A stretch of DNA of 64,000 bases from Flavobacterium sp. Root186 (GTDB lineage: Bacteria; Bacteroidota; Bacteroidia; Flavobacteriales; Flavobacteriaceae): positions 372,001 to 436,000 of the forward strand of contig NZ_LMHW01000011.1 of the NCBI RefSeq assembly GCF_001428525.1, given 5' to 3'. A model generated the notes under the pieces. The model did no database searches. It was not told the origin of the DNA and worked only from the letters and a program-made list of their open reading frames with translations. The translations under genes were made by a program, and so were the position numbers. Of the stretch, positions 44,148 to 52,669 are shown piece after piece (the first letter of the stretch is position 1; each line of letters begins with the position of its first letter).

Positions 44148-44280
44148 ACTTAGCATCTTAGAATCTCAGAACCTTAGCCCCTTTCAAAAAAAAGTATCTT
44201 TTTTACGAATCTAGCTTTTTTAATTATAAAGGTTTTCTGAGAAACTTAGAACCTTAGTATCTTAGAGCCTTAGAAACTTC
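44148..44280. repeat. CTTAG-type oligomer repeats right of the prfA terminator
   Basis: Units CTTAGCAT, CTTAGAAT, CTCAGAAC and CTTAGCCC at 44148-44181, then CTTAGAAC, CTTAGTAT, CTTAGAGC and CTTAGAAA at 44241-44280. They are inverted relative to 44007-44085. Related strings are at 45681-45712, 45784-45832 and 60995-61018. Confidence 0.65.
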
Positions 44281-44287
44281 CAAAAAA

Positions 44288-44318
44288 TTTTGTATTATCA
44301 TTTTTTATTTCATATTTG
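44288..44318 (+). promoter_or_regulatory. Promoter of the DUF5723 gene
   Basis: TTTG (44289-44292), 18 bases, then CATATTTG (44311-44318); one base off TAnnTTTG. It is 31 bases before the start codon. Confidence 0.5.
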
Positions 44319-44348
44319 CGTTACTAATCAACCAATTATAACCAATTT

Positions 44349-45680
44349 ATGAAGAGAACTTTACTATTATTATGCTTCTTTGGAAGCTTTTTTTATGCCC
44401 GGAGTCAATCTTATTTCGGATTTCGGGACGACAATTACGCCGGAATTCAGGGAGTTTTATTTAATCCGTCGGTCATTGTAGATTCTAAATACAGAGCCGA
44501 TGTTACAATTGCTTCGGCAAGTGCAACGGCACAAAATGATTTGTATGGCGTTAATTTTGCCGAAATATTTGACGGCGGTTACGATCTGGATACAGATGCA
44601 AAGAAGAAATTTAAATCGAATAACAGAGGGAATTTTAATGCCGATATTCTGGGCCCTTCGTTTATGCTGAATATTAATCCGCAACATAGTATTGGCGTTT
44701 TTACACGCGTACGAAGCATCACGAATCTGGTTGATGTAAACGGACAGCTTGTTGATGAGGTGAATAAAGATATCGATGCATCAAACAGCTTTTTAATATC
44801 GGGAGGAAATCCTAATGGTGTCAATAATTCGTGGGCAGAGATTGGAGCCAGTTACGGAACAATATTATTAGATCATGATGTACATTTTCTTAAAGCAGGG
44901 ATTACAATAAAATATTTAATGGCGGGAGTAAACGGTTATATCAACGGAAATAACTTGAGCGTTGCCTTTAATAAAAATGACGCAGATCCGGCTTTGAGTT
45001 CCTATACTTCAACAGGAACGCTAAAAACGGCCGCAAGTTACGATTATGAAAACGAAAAAGATCCGGAATTTGATATGACTTCGGCAGGCGTGGGTCTTGA
45101 TTTGGGTTTTACTTATGAATACCGTACCAATTGCCATACTTGTATAGGAAACAGATACAAGCTTAAAGCCGCAATAGCGGTAACGGATATTGGTAAACTG
45201 AATTATAAAAATCTTACCGAAAACACGTATGACCTAACCGGAAATGTTACTCAGGATGACATTGACAATGCAGACGATGTTTTTAAGTTTTTTGATACTT
45301 ATTATACCAAAATCTCATCGAGAAAAGGAGTCAAGGCAAATTTACCAACAGCATTACACACGAATTTTGACTGGAATATTGACAATAAGTTTTATTTGAA
45401 TTTAAGCAGTGATTTTAGTTTAGTTGATGCCAAAAAGATCAACGGAACTGCGATTGCTAATTCGGTTACATTTACGCCTCGATATGAAACGAGACAATTC
45501 AGTTTTTATGTACCCGTAACATATATGCAATACAGTGGAACACAGATAGGAACTGGTTTTAGGGCCGGCCCGTTATTTATTGGTTCAGGATCTTTGATTT
45601 CGAATTTGTTTTCAAACAATTCTAAAGCTGCTAATGTATATGTTGGTTTAAAACTTCCAATTTATCAAAATTACAATTAA
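44349..45680 (+). CDS. DUF5723 outer-membrane beta-barrel protein
   Basis: 443 residues. Signal peptide to ~19 (YARSQS), then the family start YFGFRDDNYAGIQGVLFNPS. Long alternating strands follow throughout (GASYGTILLDHDVHFLKAGITIKYL, FTPRYETRQFSFYVPVTYMQY), as in outer-membrane barrels of the PorP/FadL size. It is a paralogue of the N-terminal ~455 residues of the protein at 52670-54853 but has no TSP3 or OmpA part. Function unknown. Own promoter and terminator. Confidence 0.88.
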   Translation: MKRTLLLLCFFGSFFYARSQSYFGFRDDNYAGIQGVLFNPSVIVDSKYRADVTIASASATAQNDLYGVNFAEIFDGGYDLDTDAKKKFKSNNRGNFNADILGPSFMLNINPQHSIGVFTRVRSITNLVDVNGQLVDEVNKDIDASNSFLISGGNPNGVNNSWAEIGASYGTILLDHDVHFLKAGITIKYLMAGVNGYINGNNLSVAFNKNDADPALSSYTSTGTLKTAASYDYENEKDPEFDMTSAGVGLDLGFTYEYRTNCHTCIGNRYKLKAAIAVTDIGKLNYKNLTENTYDLTGNVTQDDIDNADDVFKFFDTYYTKISSRKGVKANLPTALHTNFDWNIDNKFYLNLSSDFSLVDAKKINGTAIANSVTFTPRYETRQFSFYVPVTYMQYSGTQIGTGFRAGPLFIGSGSLISNLFSNNSKAANVYVGLKLPIYQNYN

Positions 45681-45712
45681 AGGTTCTGAGGTTCTGAGAT
45701 GCTAAGGTTTTT
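45681..45712. repeat. CTGAG/CTAAG oligomer repeat left of a terminator
   Basis: Units GGTTCTGA, GGTTCTGA, GATGCTAA and GGTTTTT. The inverted set at 45784-45832 lies across the terminator. The rest of the 336-base gap to 46016 is A/T-rich with no gene seen. Confidence 0.6.
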
Positions 45713-45718
45713 AAAAAG

Positions 45719-45759
45719 AAAAAGAGATTGTCTCACTTAAGTGAAACAATCTCTTTTTT
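45719..45759 (+). terminator. Intrinsic terminator of the DUF5723 gene
   Basis: AAAAAGAGATTGT (45719-45731) pairs with ACAATCTCTTTTT, and the loop itself contains CACTT/AAGTG. A T6 run follows. Confidence 0.88.
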
Positions 45760-46016
45760 GGTTGAGGAGGTTTTAAGTATTTAACTTAGAAAAATCTTAG
45801 TATCTTAGAACCTTAGCTCCTCAGAACCTTAAAAAATATAATAAAGTATTAACTGTTTAACCGTTTGTTATAGCAGAAACGTATAAACGAGTTAGATACC
45901 AAAAAATACTCGTGTGTATTCAAAACATTTATATAGATTAGAGTACATGTATACACCATTTTTTAATACTATGTGGCTTAACTTTTCCATAATGCTTAAA
46001 ATTTAAGTTTAACAAA

Positions 46017-46397
46017 TTACTCTCTTGATGGTTCATATTGTGATGATTCTTCTTCCGAAGTTTCATGTGAAGATTCGCTCGGTTTCGAAACCAGATTGGT
46101 TATAATAAGCTGAACGATTGAGCCTAAAATTCCTTTAAACATCGAATCGCCTTTGCCGACAATAAATCTTTTAGCCAGATATCCAATTCCGATGCTGATG
46201 GCAGATTGTGCCAGATGGCTTTTAAAACCAACCGTTTCGTTGATTTCCTCGACCGTGTTTCGAATGAGATTAATAGGTTTTAAATTCTCTTTAATATCCT
46301 CGATATGGTCTTTTATGGCGCACCATTCAGTATCCTGACGTTCTTCTAATAATTTAATTCTCTGATTTAATTCATCAATAGTGTAAATAGGCTCCAT
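46017..46397 (-). CDS. Small protein with a hydrophobic centre, stress cluster
   Basis: 126 residues. The N-terminal ~50 residues are a charged coiled coil (IDELNQRIKLLEERQ). A moderately hydrophobic middle (QSAISIGIGYLAKRFIVGK, GILGSIVQLIITNLV) could be a membrane hairpin, and the tail is Ser/Glu-rich. I do not recognise a family. It lies 37 bases from the phage-holin-like gene and, like it, begins MEP, so both probably belong to one envelope-stress unit. Confidence 0.72.
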   Translation of the reverse strand: MEPIYTIDELNQRIKLLEERQDTEWCAIKDHIEDIKENLKPINLIRNTVEEINETVGFKSHLAQSAISIGIGYLAKRFIVGKGDSMFKGILGSIVQLIITNLVSKPSESSHETSEEESSQYEPSRE

Positions 46398-46434
46398 AAT
46401 AGTCTTTTTTAGTTATTAATAGTTTTAAATCAGT

Positions 46435-46788
46435 TTATTTCTCTTTTAAAATACTCGAAATAATCGAGTTACCAATTGGGGTTTTGATCAGCTTGTGATG
46501 CGATTTGTGCAGTACAATGGCCACTATTAAATAGAAAAGTGCCATGATAAAAAATCCAAAATAATATTCCCCGAGTTCTTTCCCAATCCATAAACTTAAA
46601 CCAACATTAAGGAACAAGGTAAAAAATGCAACAACAACACCGACTGCTATCTTAGATGCTAATGATGAAACACCATCGGCGACTGAATTTATTGTTTTGA
46701 GTTTTAATAGTTCTAAACTCGTTTTTGTATAATTTTCAGCTTTTTCATATAGATTAAAATCCTGGTTTGTTGTTGCATTTGGTTCCAT
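46435..46788 (-). CDS. Phage holin family (DUF1469-like) membrane protein
   Basis: 117 residues. An amphipathic N-terminal helix (ENYTKTSLELLKLKTINSVAD) is followed by two transmembrane helices near 45-70 and 76-98 and a basic C-terminal helix. This is the pattern of the Phage_holin_3_6/DUF1469 family, which in free-living bacteria is part of envelope-stress operons and is not a lysis gene. Downstream of YtxH and before a small membrane protein of the same kind. Confidence 0.85.
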   Translation of the reverse strand: MEPNATTNQDFNLYEKAENYTKTSLELLKLKTINSVADGVSSLASKIAVGVVVAFFTLFLNVGLSLWIGKELGEYYFGFFIMALFYLIVAIVLHKSHHKLIKTPIGNSIISSILKEK

Positions 46789-46825
46789 GATGTTGGTATT
46801 TATGGTTTGAAAAAATCACTTTATA

Positions 46826-47110
46826 TTAGTAGTTTGATTTTACAGTTTTAGCTTCATCTTTAACTGTATTGAAATCATCTTTTACCTGGTTGAATTTTGC
46901 TTTTCCTTCCTCGATGATGTCTTTACCGTTTGAAGTGATTGTGCTTACAATACCATCAAATTTTGTTTTGATATTATCTCCGTAATCTTTCGATTTATCT
47001 TTGATTTTTTTTCTAGTATTTGAACCTTTGTCCGGTGCGAATAATACTCCTAATAATGCTCCTGCGGCTGCAGCTCCTACGATTCCTAAAATTGTGCTAG
47101 ATGCTTTCAT
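46826..47110 (-). CDS. YtxH domain protein
   Basis: 94 residues. One glycine/alanine-rich transmembrane helix (TILGIVGAAAAGALLGVLFAP) is followed by DKGSNTRKKIKDKSKDYGD and a long helical Lys/Asp tail. This is the YtxH pattern, a family of general-stress proteins. Within the leftward stress cluster, with holin-like and CsbD-type genes near. Confidence 0.9.
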   Translation of the reverse strand: MKASSTILGIVGAAAAGALLGVLFAPDKGSNTRKKIKDKSKDYGDNIKTKFDGIVSTITSNGKDIIEEGKAKFNQVKDDFNTVKDEAKTVKSNY

Positions 47111-47160
47111 AATATTTGATTTTTAATAGATTAATATATTTATTTAATGTTGATTAATTT

Positions 47161-47313
47161 TTAAACCTCCCGGCCTTTGATAAGTCTCAGTAAAATGGCA
47201 ATAATGGCAATTACTAATAAAATATGGATGATACTTCCGAAACTGTATACAAAGAACCCAAGAGCCCACAGAATAACAAGTATTACTGCTACGGTATATA
47301 ATAAATTTGACAT
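47161..47313 (-). CDS. 50-residue lmo0937-type membrane protein
   Basis: A small gene from ATG 47313 to TAA 47161: a start MSNLLYTVAVILVILWALGF, a glycine turn (FGSIIH) and a second helix ending LLRLIKGREV. Two helices of ~18-20 residues joined by a short turn match the lmo0937/DUF5670 family of tiny membrane proteins that are induced by stress. It lies between the porin and YtxH genes in the same orientation. Confidence 0.8.
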   Translation of the reverse strand: MSNLLYTVAVILVILWALGFFVYSFGSIIHILLVIAIIAILLRLIKGREV

Positions 47314-47350
47314 GGCTGCTTATTTAATGAGTTAGTAATTAAATTGTTTT

Positions 47351-48004
47351 TTAATTTAACTTATACGAAAGGTATAAGGTCAAATTGCTGTTTTTTGCAT
47401 CTGGAAACGTATAAGTCGTTCCGTCAATAGCAGTTCTTTCTTTTCCAACTGTTGTAAGACCATAGTTATAACGTAATCCGATGCTTATTGGACTAAAATC
47501 TACTCCAACACCTGCAGCAATACCCGCATCAAATTTGTTTAAATCGTCTGTGTCTACATCTTCATCAAAATCAAAATCTCCGCTTCCTGTAACTTTAGAA
47601 CTTACCAGATATGATGCATATCCACCGGCATGTACATTAAAGTTTTTAGTAATGTTAACTCTTACTAAAAGAGGAACTTCGATATAGTTTAATTTGAATT
47701 TGGCATTTCCTGATGCAAAAGCATTGTCGTATTCAAATTCAGAACCCTTTGTTGTGAATAAAATCTCTGGTTGAATTGCTACAAAATCTGAAATTGGTAA
47801 TGTGGCATAAACACCGGCATTAAAACCGTATAGAACATTTTCATCATTAGGTTCGTTTTCACCATCAGATATTAAATTCGACATGTTGAATCCTCCTTTT
47901 ACACCAAACTCGGTGTTTACATTATTGTCTTGAGCGTGCAGCATTCCAAATGAAGCTGAAATAAAAAGGGTTAAGGCGCATAAAAAATTGGTTTGCATTT
48001 TCAT
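47351..48004 (-). CDS. Outer-membrane beta-barrel (porin family) protein
   Basis: 217 residues. Signal peptide to ~24 (GMLHAQ). Then strands typical of the eight-stranded OMP_b-brl family: TEFGVKGGFNMSNL, YGFNAGVYATLPIS, VAIQPEILFTTKGSEF, LNYIEVPLLVRVNITKNFNVHAG and the C-terminal LTLYLSYKLN. Such proteins are structural or adhesive and bind no known ligand. The gene is in the stress cluster. Confidence 0.88.
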   Translation of the reverse strand: MKMQTNFLCALTLFISASFGMLHAQDNNVNTEFGVKGGFNMSNLISDGENEPNDENVLYGFNAGVYATLPISDFVAIQPEILFTTKGSEFEYDNAFASGNAKFKLNYIEVPLLVRVNITKNFNVHAGGYASYLVSSKVTGSGDFDFDEDVDTDDLNKFDAGIAAGVGVDFSPISIGLRYNYGLTTVGKERTAIDGTTYTFPDAKNSNLTLYLSYKLN

Positions 48005-48052
48005 AATAAAATAATTTAGTTAGTAATACGGGCTTTTAATAATTTCTTTTTT

Positions 48053-48622
48053 TTAATTTTTCTCTTTAATAATTCTCTCGGTTTCCCTTAAGAGGTCAAA
48101 TTGTTCAGGCAAATACTTCAATACTAATTTTAAAATTATTTTATCGTTAGTTTCATTCGAAACGGTTTCTAATAACTTAATCTGCTGTTCCAGGCATTCT
48201 TTCATAGAATTTAAATAAACTCTGTTGAAATCTGAAGGATTTGCGGTAATCAATTCATAAGTATCTCCTCTGTGTGTTGCATTAATTTCAGATATAATAA
48301 TCAGCTTTTTGTTTGCCAATTCTGTTATTTCGTGCAACAGTTGATTTTGATGTCTTTCGATTTGTTTACCTAAAATCACTATTGAATTTTCTGAACTTTT
48401 TTGTTGTGCAATTTGACTTTTCGAAATAATTGTTTTTCCAACGTTGGCCGTTTCGATAAAAAAAAAAGCTACTGTTTCTTCTTCCTCATTTTTCGCAAAA
48501 GTTTCATTTTTTTTTAGTGTGTTTTCTATCGAATTATTTTTTTTGCATGACGAAACACAAATTATAATTAATAAAAAAAGTACTTTAAAAAATGTCACTT
48601 TCAGTACGGGTATTGTTTTCAT
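48053..48622 (-). CDS. Lipoprotein, DUF4142-like helical bundle
   Basis: 189 residues with lipobox SSC (Cys26). The mature part is a four-helix bundle: AFFFIETANVGKTIISKSQIAQQ, then IVILGKQIERHQNQLLHEITELANKK, then two further helices (FNRVYLNSMKECLEQQIKLLE, ILKLVLKYLPEQFDLLRETE). This fits DUF4142/ferritin-like bundles without the usual metal-binding residues. It follows the porin gene in a cluster of stress proteins, so a periplasmic protective role is possible. Confidence 0.78.
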   Translation of the reverse strand: MKTIPVLKVTFFKVLFLLIIICVSSCKKNNSIENTLKKNETFAKNEEEETVAFFFIETANVGKTIISKSQIAQQKSSENSIVILGKQIERHQNQLLHEITELANKKLIIISEINATHRGDTYELITANPSDFNRVYLNSMKECLEQQIKLLETVSNETNDKIILKLVLKYLPEQFDLLRETERIIKEKN

Positions 48623-48683
48623 TATTACTTCTTAAAGTATTACATTACAAAGATGCTAATGAATACAACGTTTTGCTTTACAG

Positions 48684-48733
48684 CATAAAAAAGAAACGTT
48701 ATATAATTCCCATAAAGAATTTATATAACGTTT
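48684..48733 (-). terminator. Intrinsic terminator of the kinase/regulator operon
   Basis: AAACGTTATATAA pairs with TTATATAACGTTT (48694-48706 with 48721-48733), and T6 follows on the minus strand. It is ~33 bases after the kinase stop. Confidence 0.75.
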
Positions 48734-48765
48734 AATATGTTAGTGTTTTAGGGAGTTAACGAAAT

Positions 48766-50547
48766 TTAATCAGGGAGAAATAAGGTAAAAACAGATCCTT
48801 TATTTGGTTCACTATGAGCCATAATATATCCTTTATGGTTGTCTGCGATTTTCTTACAAATTGCTAAACCAATTCCGGTTCCGGGATAATCTGTTTTGGA
48901 ATGCAAACGCTGAAACAAAATAAAGATCGTTTCTTTAAATTGAGGATCAAATCCCATTCCGTTGTCAGTAAAAGTTATTTTATGGAATTTTTTAATATTT
49001 TGATCTAGTTCCAGATAATCTTCAGAATTGACCTTTGTGCTCTCTATTGTTATTGAGGGTATAACATTTGGTCTGCTGTATTTTAAAGAATTTCCAATTA
49101 AGTTGATAAAAAGCTGTTCAATTTGATACGGAATAACGGCAAGTTTTGGAAGTTTATTAGCCACTATTACAGCACTTTTTTCTTCAATAACTTCTGTTAG
49201 TTCAGATTCGGCGTTTTGAAGCAATTCCTCTAAGTTCGTTTTTATAAATTCTTTCTTGGTGGTATTTGTTTTCGAAAATAAAAGTAAGTCATCAATTAAT
49301 ACACGCATTCTTTTTGCCGAAACCTCAATCTTAGCAATATAATCTCTTGCACTTTGTGACATACCCGCTTTATCAGCGTCAGAAACCCGCGAAATAAAAG
49401 TCTGTATTTTTCGCAGCGGCTCTTGTAAGTCGTGACTTGCCACATGATTGAAAGAAGCAAGTTCCTTATTGCTTTTTTCAAGTTCTTTATTACGTTCCTG
49501 CAATTCAATATTTAGCAAATGTTCATCGGTAATATCAAAATTGATTCCAAGTAAAATTTTACTTCCCTGCTGATCGGTCAATAATTTTCCGGTCGACTTA
49601 AAATATCTGATTTCGTGACTAGGAAGTAATACTTTATAATAGACAAACGGAAGCTGTCTGTTTTTTAAAATTCCTTCAATAGAATTCGAAACATTTTCTT
49701 TATCATCAGGATGTACAAAGTCTAAAAAAGTTTCTTTTACAGGTGTAAATGAGCCGGGTTCATAACCCAGTAAACGATATTGATTGTCTGAATAATCGAT
49801 TTTATTCGCATCTAAATCCCATTGCCAGGTACTAAATTTTCCAATGGTTTCAGATTCTGAAATTAATCCGTTTGAAATTAAAAGTCTTTTATTGAAAACT
49901 TTTAAGCGCTGGAAATCTTTACTGATTTGTCTGAAAGCTAAAAGGATAAAAAATAGTGCTGTTAAAAATAATGAAATAGAGAAAAGCGGACTTAGCGAAA
50001 TTTCATCGTCATAAATTTTAAGTCTGTTTTTTAAATACGTTTTCTCGATGTCGTTCATTTCGTCAACTTTAAAACGAATGTTTTCCATCAGGATTCGTCC
50101 TCCAAACATATGATTGTCGAGTCTTCGTTTATCATATGTTTTAGGATCGCTGTATTTTAGACAATTTTCAAAAGAAACAAAACGCTGAATAATCAGCTTA
50201 AATAATCTTCGAAGATTTTCCTGCTGAACGGGATTATCAGCAGTTAATTTTTTTAATGTAATAAATGAAGTGTTTACCTTATCGCGAGAATAAATATAAG
50301 GAGTTAAAAAACGGGCATTTCGGGTAATAATATAACCTCTCTGACCGGTTTCGGCATCCTTAATTGCCGACATTAACCTTTCTAACTGAATGTTTATTTC
50401 ATAAGTATGCATAACCACCTTACTCGATTCGTTCAAGTCCTGATTATGCTTATAAGCAATAGAAGAAAGAAATAACAGAATGAAAACTGCGATTACAAAA
50501 ATAACTCTCAAAGAGTTTGAAGAATTAAAATTTGGTATCCATTTCAT
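48766..50547 (-). CDS. Sensor histidine kinase with CHASE3 and PAS domains
   Basis: 593 residues, inner membrane. Helix 1 ~13-31; CHASE3 sensor domain in the periplasm (~40-185, with the family signature DAETGQRGYIITRN at ~64-77); helix 2 ~188-207; PAS domain ~235-345 (WQWDLDANKI, GYEPGSF, FVHPDDKE); HisKA with phospho-acceptor His372 in FNHVASHDLQEPLRK; HATPase with N-box LIGNSLKYS, DNGMGF and GTGIGLAICKK. The response regulator and AraC genes follow upstream in the same operon (gaps 10 and 21 bases), so a phosphorelay from membrane to gene control is likely. Confidence 0.94.
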   Translation of the reverse strand: MKWIPNFNSSNSLRVIFVIAVFILLFLSSIAYKHNQDLNESSKVVMHTYEINIQLERLMSAIKDAETGQRGYIITRNARFLTPYIYSRDKVNTSFITLKKLTADNPVQQENLRRLFKLIIQRFVSFENCLKYSDPKTYDKRRLDNHMFGGRILMENIRFKVDEMNDIEKTYLKNRLKIYDDEISLSPLFSISLFLTALFFILLAFRQISKDFQRLKVFNKRLLISNGLISESETIGKFSTWQWDLDANKIDYSDNQYRLLGYEPGSFTPVKETFLDFVHPDDKENVSNSIEGILKNRQLPFVYYKVLLPSHEIRYFKSTGKLLTDQQGSKILLGINFDITDEHLLNIELQERNKELEKSNKELASFNHVASHDLQEPLRKIQTFISRVSDADKAGMSQSARDYIAKIEVSAKRMRVLIDDLLLFSKTNTTKKEFIKTNLEELLQNAESELTEVIEEKSAVIVANKLPKLAVIPYQIEQLFINLIGNSLKYSRPNVIPSITIESTKVNSEDYLELDQNIKKFHKITFTDNGMGFDPQFKETIFILFQRLHSKTDYPGTGIGLAICKKIADNHKGYIMAHSEPNKGSVFTLFLPD

Positions 50548-50557
50548 TGGTATACTT

Positions 50558-51007
50558 TTATTTTAGTCGCAGCAAGAAATTATCACGATTTAACCCAGAG
50601 GTATGATAGTGCCAGTTTACGGTCACGACTTCATTAATTATTTTTTTCAGCGTATTGAAATCGCTTGGTTTTTTAATATAAATATTGGCACCCTGAATAA
50701 AAGTGTCTTCTATATCTTCTTCAGAAGACGAAGTAGAATAGATCGCAATAATTATATTTTTAAGATGCTCTGTTTTTTTAATTTCAATCAAACACTCTTT
50801 ACCTGTTTTTTTTGGCATATTTAAATCCAGAAACAAAATATCCGGCAGTTTGTTATCCTGATCCATTAAATGCTCCATTAACTGCATTCCGTCATGAACA
50901 AATTCCACGTTTGTTTGTATTTTGATTTCTTCAAATGCATCCTTAAAAAAAAGACGATCATCCTCGTCATCATCTGCCAGTAAAATATTTAATGCGTTTT
51001 TTTGCAT
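50558..51007 (-). CDS. Single-domain response regulator (Rcp1-like)
   Basis: 149 residues, receiver domain only. Acidic pocket LLADDDEDDR (Asp12-Asp13 region), phospho-acceptor Asp61 in ILFLDLNMPKKTGKECL, and the conserved Lys in IYIKKPSDF. No DNA-binding part, so it must act by contact with another protein, as Rcp1-type regulators do. It lies between the kinase and an AraC-type gene and is probably phosphorylated by that kinase. Confidence 0.93.
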   Translation of the reverse strand: MQKNALNILLADDDEDDRLFFKDAFEEIKIQTNVEFVHDGMQLMEHLMDQDNKLPDILFLDLNMPKKTGKECLIEIKKTEHLKNIIIAIYSTSSSEEDIEDTFIQGANIYIKKPSDFNTLKKIINEVVTVNWHYHTSGLNRDNFLLRLK

Positions 51008-51028
51008 TTTAGTATGGTATTTGGTTTT

Positions 51029-51580
51029 TTATTTTAAATTTTCTCTTCTTTTCTTTATTATTCTTTGAAATGCCGAAGGAGTAATTCCTGTCGTATTTTT
51101 AAACTGCGTACTTAAATGCGCAACGCTTGAGTAATTTAACAAAAAAGCAATTTCTGTCAAACTCATTTCATTAATAATAATTAATTGTTTTGCTCTTTCT
51201 ATTTTTTGTAAAATGATGAAGTTTTCGATAGACGAATAAGTAACTTCCGAAAAAACATTGGATAAATAACCATAGCTATGGTTGAGTTTTTCTGCTAAAA
51301 AAACAGAACTTTTATAATTGTTACTGTCTTCCATAAAGACCAGCTCAATTATCGCATCTTTGATTTTTTGTACTAAAACACTTTTCTGATTTTCTACAAC
51401 TTCAAAACCATGCGGAATTAAATTATTTTTTAAAGTTTCGAGTGCATCAGCATCAAGATTGTCATCAATCTCAATCTCGCCAAATCCTAAACTGGTAAAA
51501 TTTATATTTTGTTGTTCCAGGTTTTGTTTTAGATAAAGTGAACAGATGGTATTTATGTCGAACTTTATAAATAGCTTCAT
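51029..51580 (-). CDS. AraC-type transcription factor
   Basis: 183 residues. The first ~80 residues are a small alpha/beta part (SLGFGEIEIDDNLD, ADALETLKNNLIPHGFEVVEN). The last ~100 residues are an AraC domain: FLAEKLNHSYGYLSNVFSEV as one helix-turn-helix and SLTEIAFLLNYSSVAHLSTQFKNTTGITPS as the second. Short AraC proteins of this build next to CHASE3/PAS kinases and Rcp1-like regulators are common in Flavobacteriia. Targets may include the CsbD, Dps and YtxH genes nearby. Confidence 0.88.
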   Translation of the reverse strand: MKLFIKFDINTICSLYLKQNLEQQNINFTSLGFGEIEIDDNLDADALETLKNNLIPHGFEVVENQKSVLVQKIKDAIIELVFMEDSNNYKSSVFLAEKLNHSYGYLSNVFSEVTYSSIENFIILQKIERAKQLIIINEMSLTEIAFLLNYSSVAHLSTQFKNTTGITPSAFQRIIKKRRENLK

Positions 51581-51682
51581 TTTTATAAAAAATTTGGTTA
51601 AAGATAAATAAATTATTTGGGGTTACAGCGTTTAATGTTTTTTTAAAATCTATAAACAGTAATAATAATCAATAAAAGTTTC

Positions 51683-51724
51683 AAAAAAATACCGCCTAAT
51701 ACATTTAATTACTAGACGGTATTT
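51683..51724 (-). terminator. Intrinsic terminator of the CsbD gene
   Basis: On the minus strand, AAATACCG pairs with CGGTATTT across a ~25-base loop that has its own CTA/TAG pairing, with T7 after it. Confidence 0.75.
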
Positions 51725-51743
51725 CCTGATTGAGTCAGAAGGT

Positions 51744-51929
51744 TTACAAATCTGACAGAATTTGATGAAATTCTTCTTTAGTTTTACCTAATTTTTGCTG
51801 AAGTTTTCCATACAATTCGTCTTCTTTTCCTTCAGCATAAATTAAATCATCATCTGTCAACTCAGCATATTTTTGCTTCAGTTTTCCTTTTAACTCATTC
51901 CAATTTCCTTTTATTTCTGTAGTATTCAT
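51744..51929 (-). CDS. CsbD family stress protein
   Basis: 61 residues. The family pattern is complete: [20 protein letters not shown], then [27 protein letters not shown]. CsbD is a small, highly charged, general-stress protein found in the cytoplasm and regulated by sigma-B in Bacillus; its molecular role is unknown. Own terminator; next to Dps and the kinase operon. Confidence 0.95.
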   Translation of the reverse strand: MNTTEIKGNWNELKGKLKQKYAELTDDDLIYAEGKEDELYGKLQQKLGKTKEEFHQILSDL

Positions 51930-52036
51930 GATCGCGTTTGTTTTGTTATTATTACAATGTAAAGTTGCAGTTTCTCTATGAAATTTGTGTTACAAGAATT
52001 TCGATGATCGTTGCATAATTCACATTTTGCCTTTAT

Positions 52037-52510
52037 TTAGGCCTGATAACGACGTAAAACCCATGCCATTTTTTCGTGTTCCTGTAGCAGTCCTGTAACA
52101 AAATCAGCAGATCCGGCATCGTTTGTTTCGTTTTCAAAAACCGGAATGTAATCTCTAAATTCTGTAACCAACTGCTCATGATTTTCTAAAAGTTCCTCAA
52201 GCATGTGTTTTTGCGAAGCATATTCTTTTGGAGATTCTTTAAGTGTAGAATTTTCGATAAACTCCTTCATTGTACCAATCGTTTTTTCGCCAAGCTGACT
52301 GATTCTTTCTGCAACTTCGTCTATTTGTGCTTCTAAAATGCGGTATTGTTCTTCAAACAATTTATGCAGTTCCATAAAACTATTTCCTGAAATATTCCAG
52401 TGAAATTTTCTGGTTTTAACATAAAGTGTCATTTCGTTAGATAGAATCGTGGCTAATATAGTTGAACTCTTTTTTAAGTTTGCTGCCGATATTCCGATAT
52501 GTGGAGTCAT
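52037..52510 (-). CDS. dps: DNA starvation/stationary-phase protection protein
   Basis: 157 residues. A 12-subunit ferritin-like protein that binds DNA and oxidises iron. Helix A and the ferroxidase residues are seen in YVKTRKFHWNISGNSFMELHKLFEEQY, with His31-type and Asp/Glu residues; the later helix has HEQLVTEFRDYIPVF and HEKMAWVLRRY. The N-terminus is short, without a long Lys tail. It lies in the stress cluster and is divergent from the DUF5723-OmpA gene. Confidence 0.95.
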   Translation of the reverse strand: MTPHIGISAANLKKSSTILATILSNEMTLYVKTRKFHWNISGNSFMELHKLFEEQYRILEAQIDEVAERISQLGEKTIGTMKEFIENSTLKESPKEYASQKHMLEELLENHEQLVTEFRDYIPVFENETNDAGSADFVTGLLQEHEKMAWVLRRYQA

Positions 52511-52632
52511 AATTGTTGTTTTTTGGATTCAATTCAAAAATAAAGAGGAAGAGCTTGGCGCATCTTACATAATTAGCCAAAGATGTTACATGAATTCAAT
52601 GTTTTCATAACATATTAATGATTTCAAAATTG

Positions 52633-52640
52633 TAGTTTTG
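52633..52640 (+). promoter_or_regulatory. Bacteroidota -7 element of the DUF5723-OmpA gene
   Basis: TAGTTTTG matches TAnnTTTG, 29 bases before the start codon. Confidence 0.55.
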
Positions 52641-52669
52641 CCGCCAACTAAAACTAAAACCCCTGAATA

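Noticed and set aside
46435-46788. Holin-like gene as a sign of prophage
   Set aside because: The protein is of the DUF1469 envelope-stress kind; no lysin, capsid, integrase or terminase is near, and neighbours are YtxH and stress genes.
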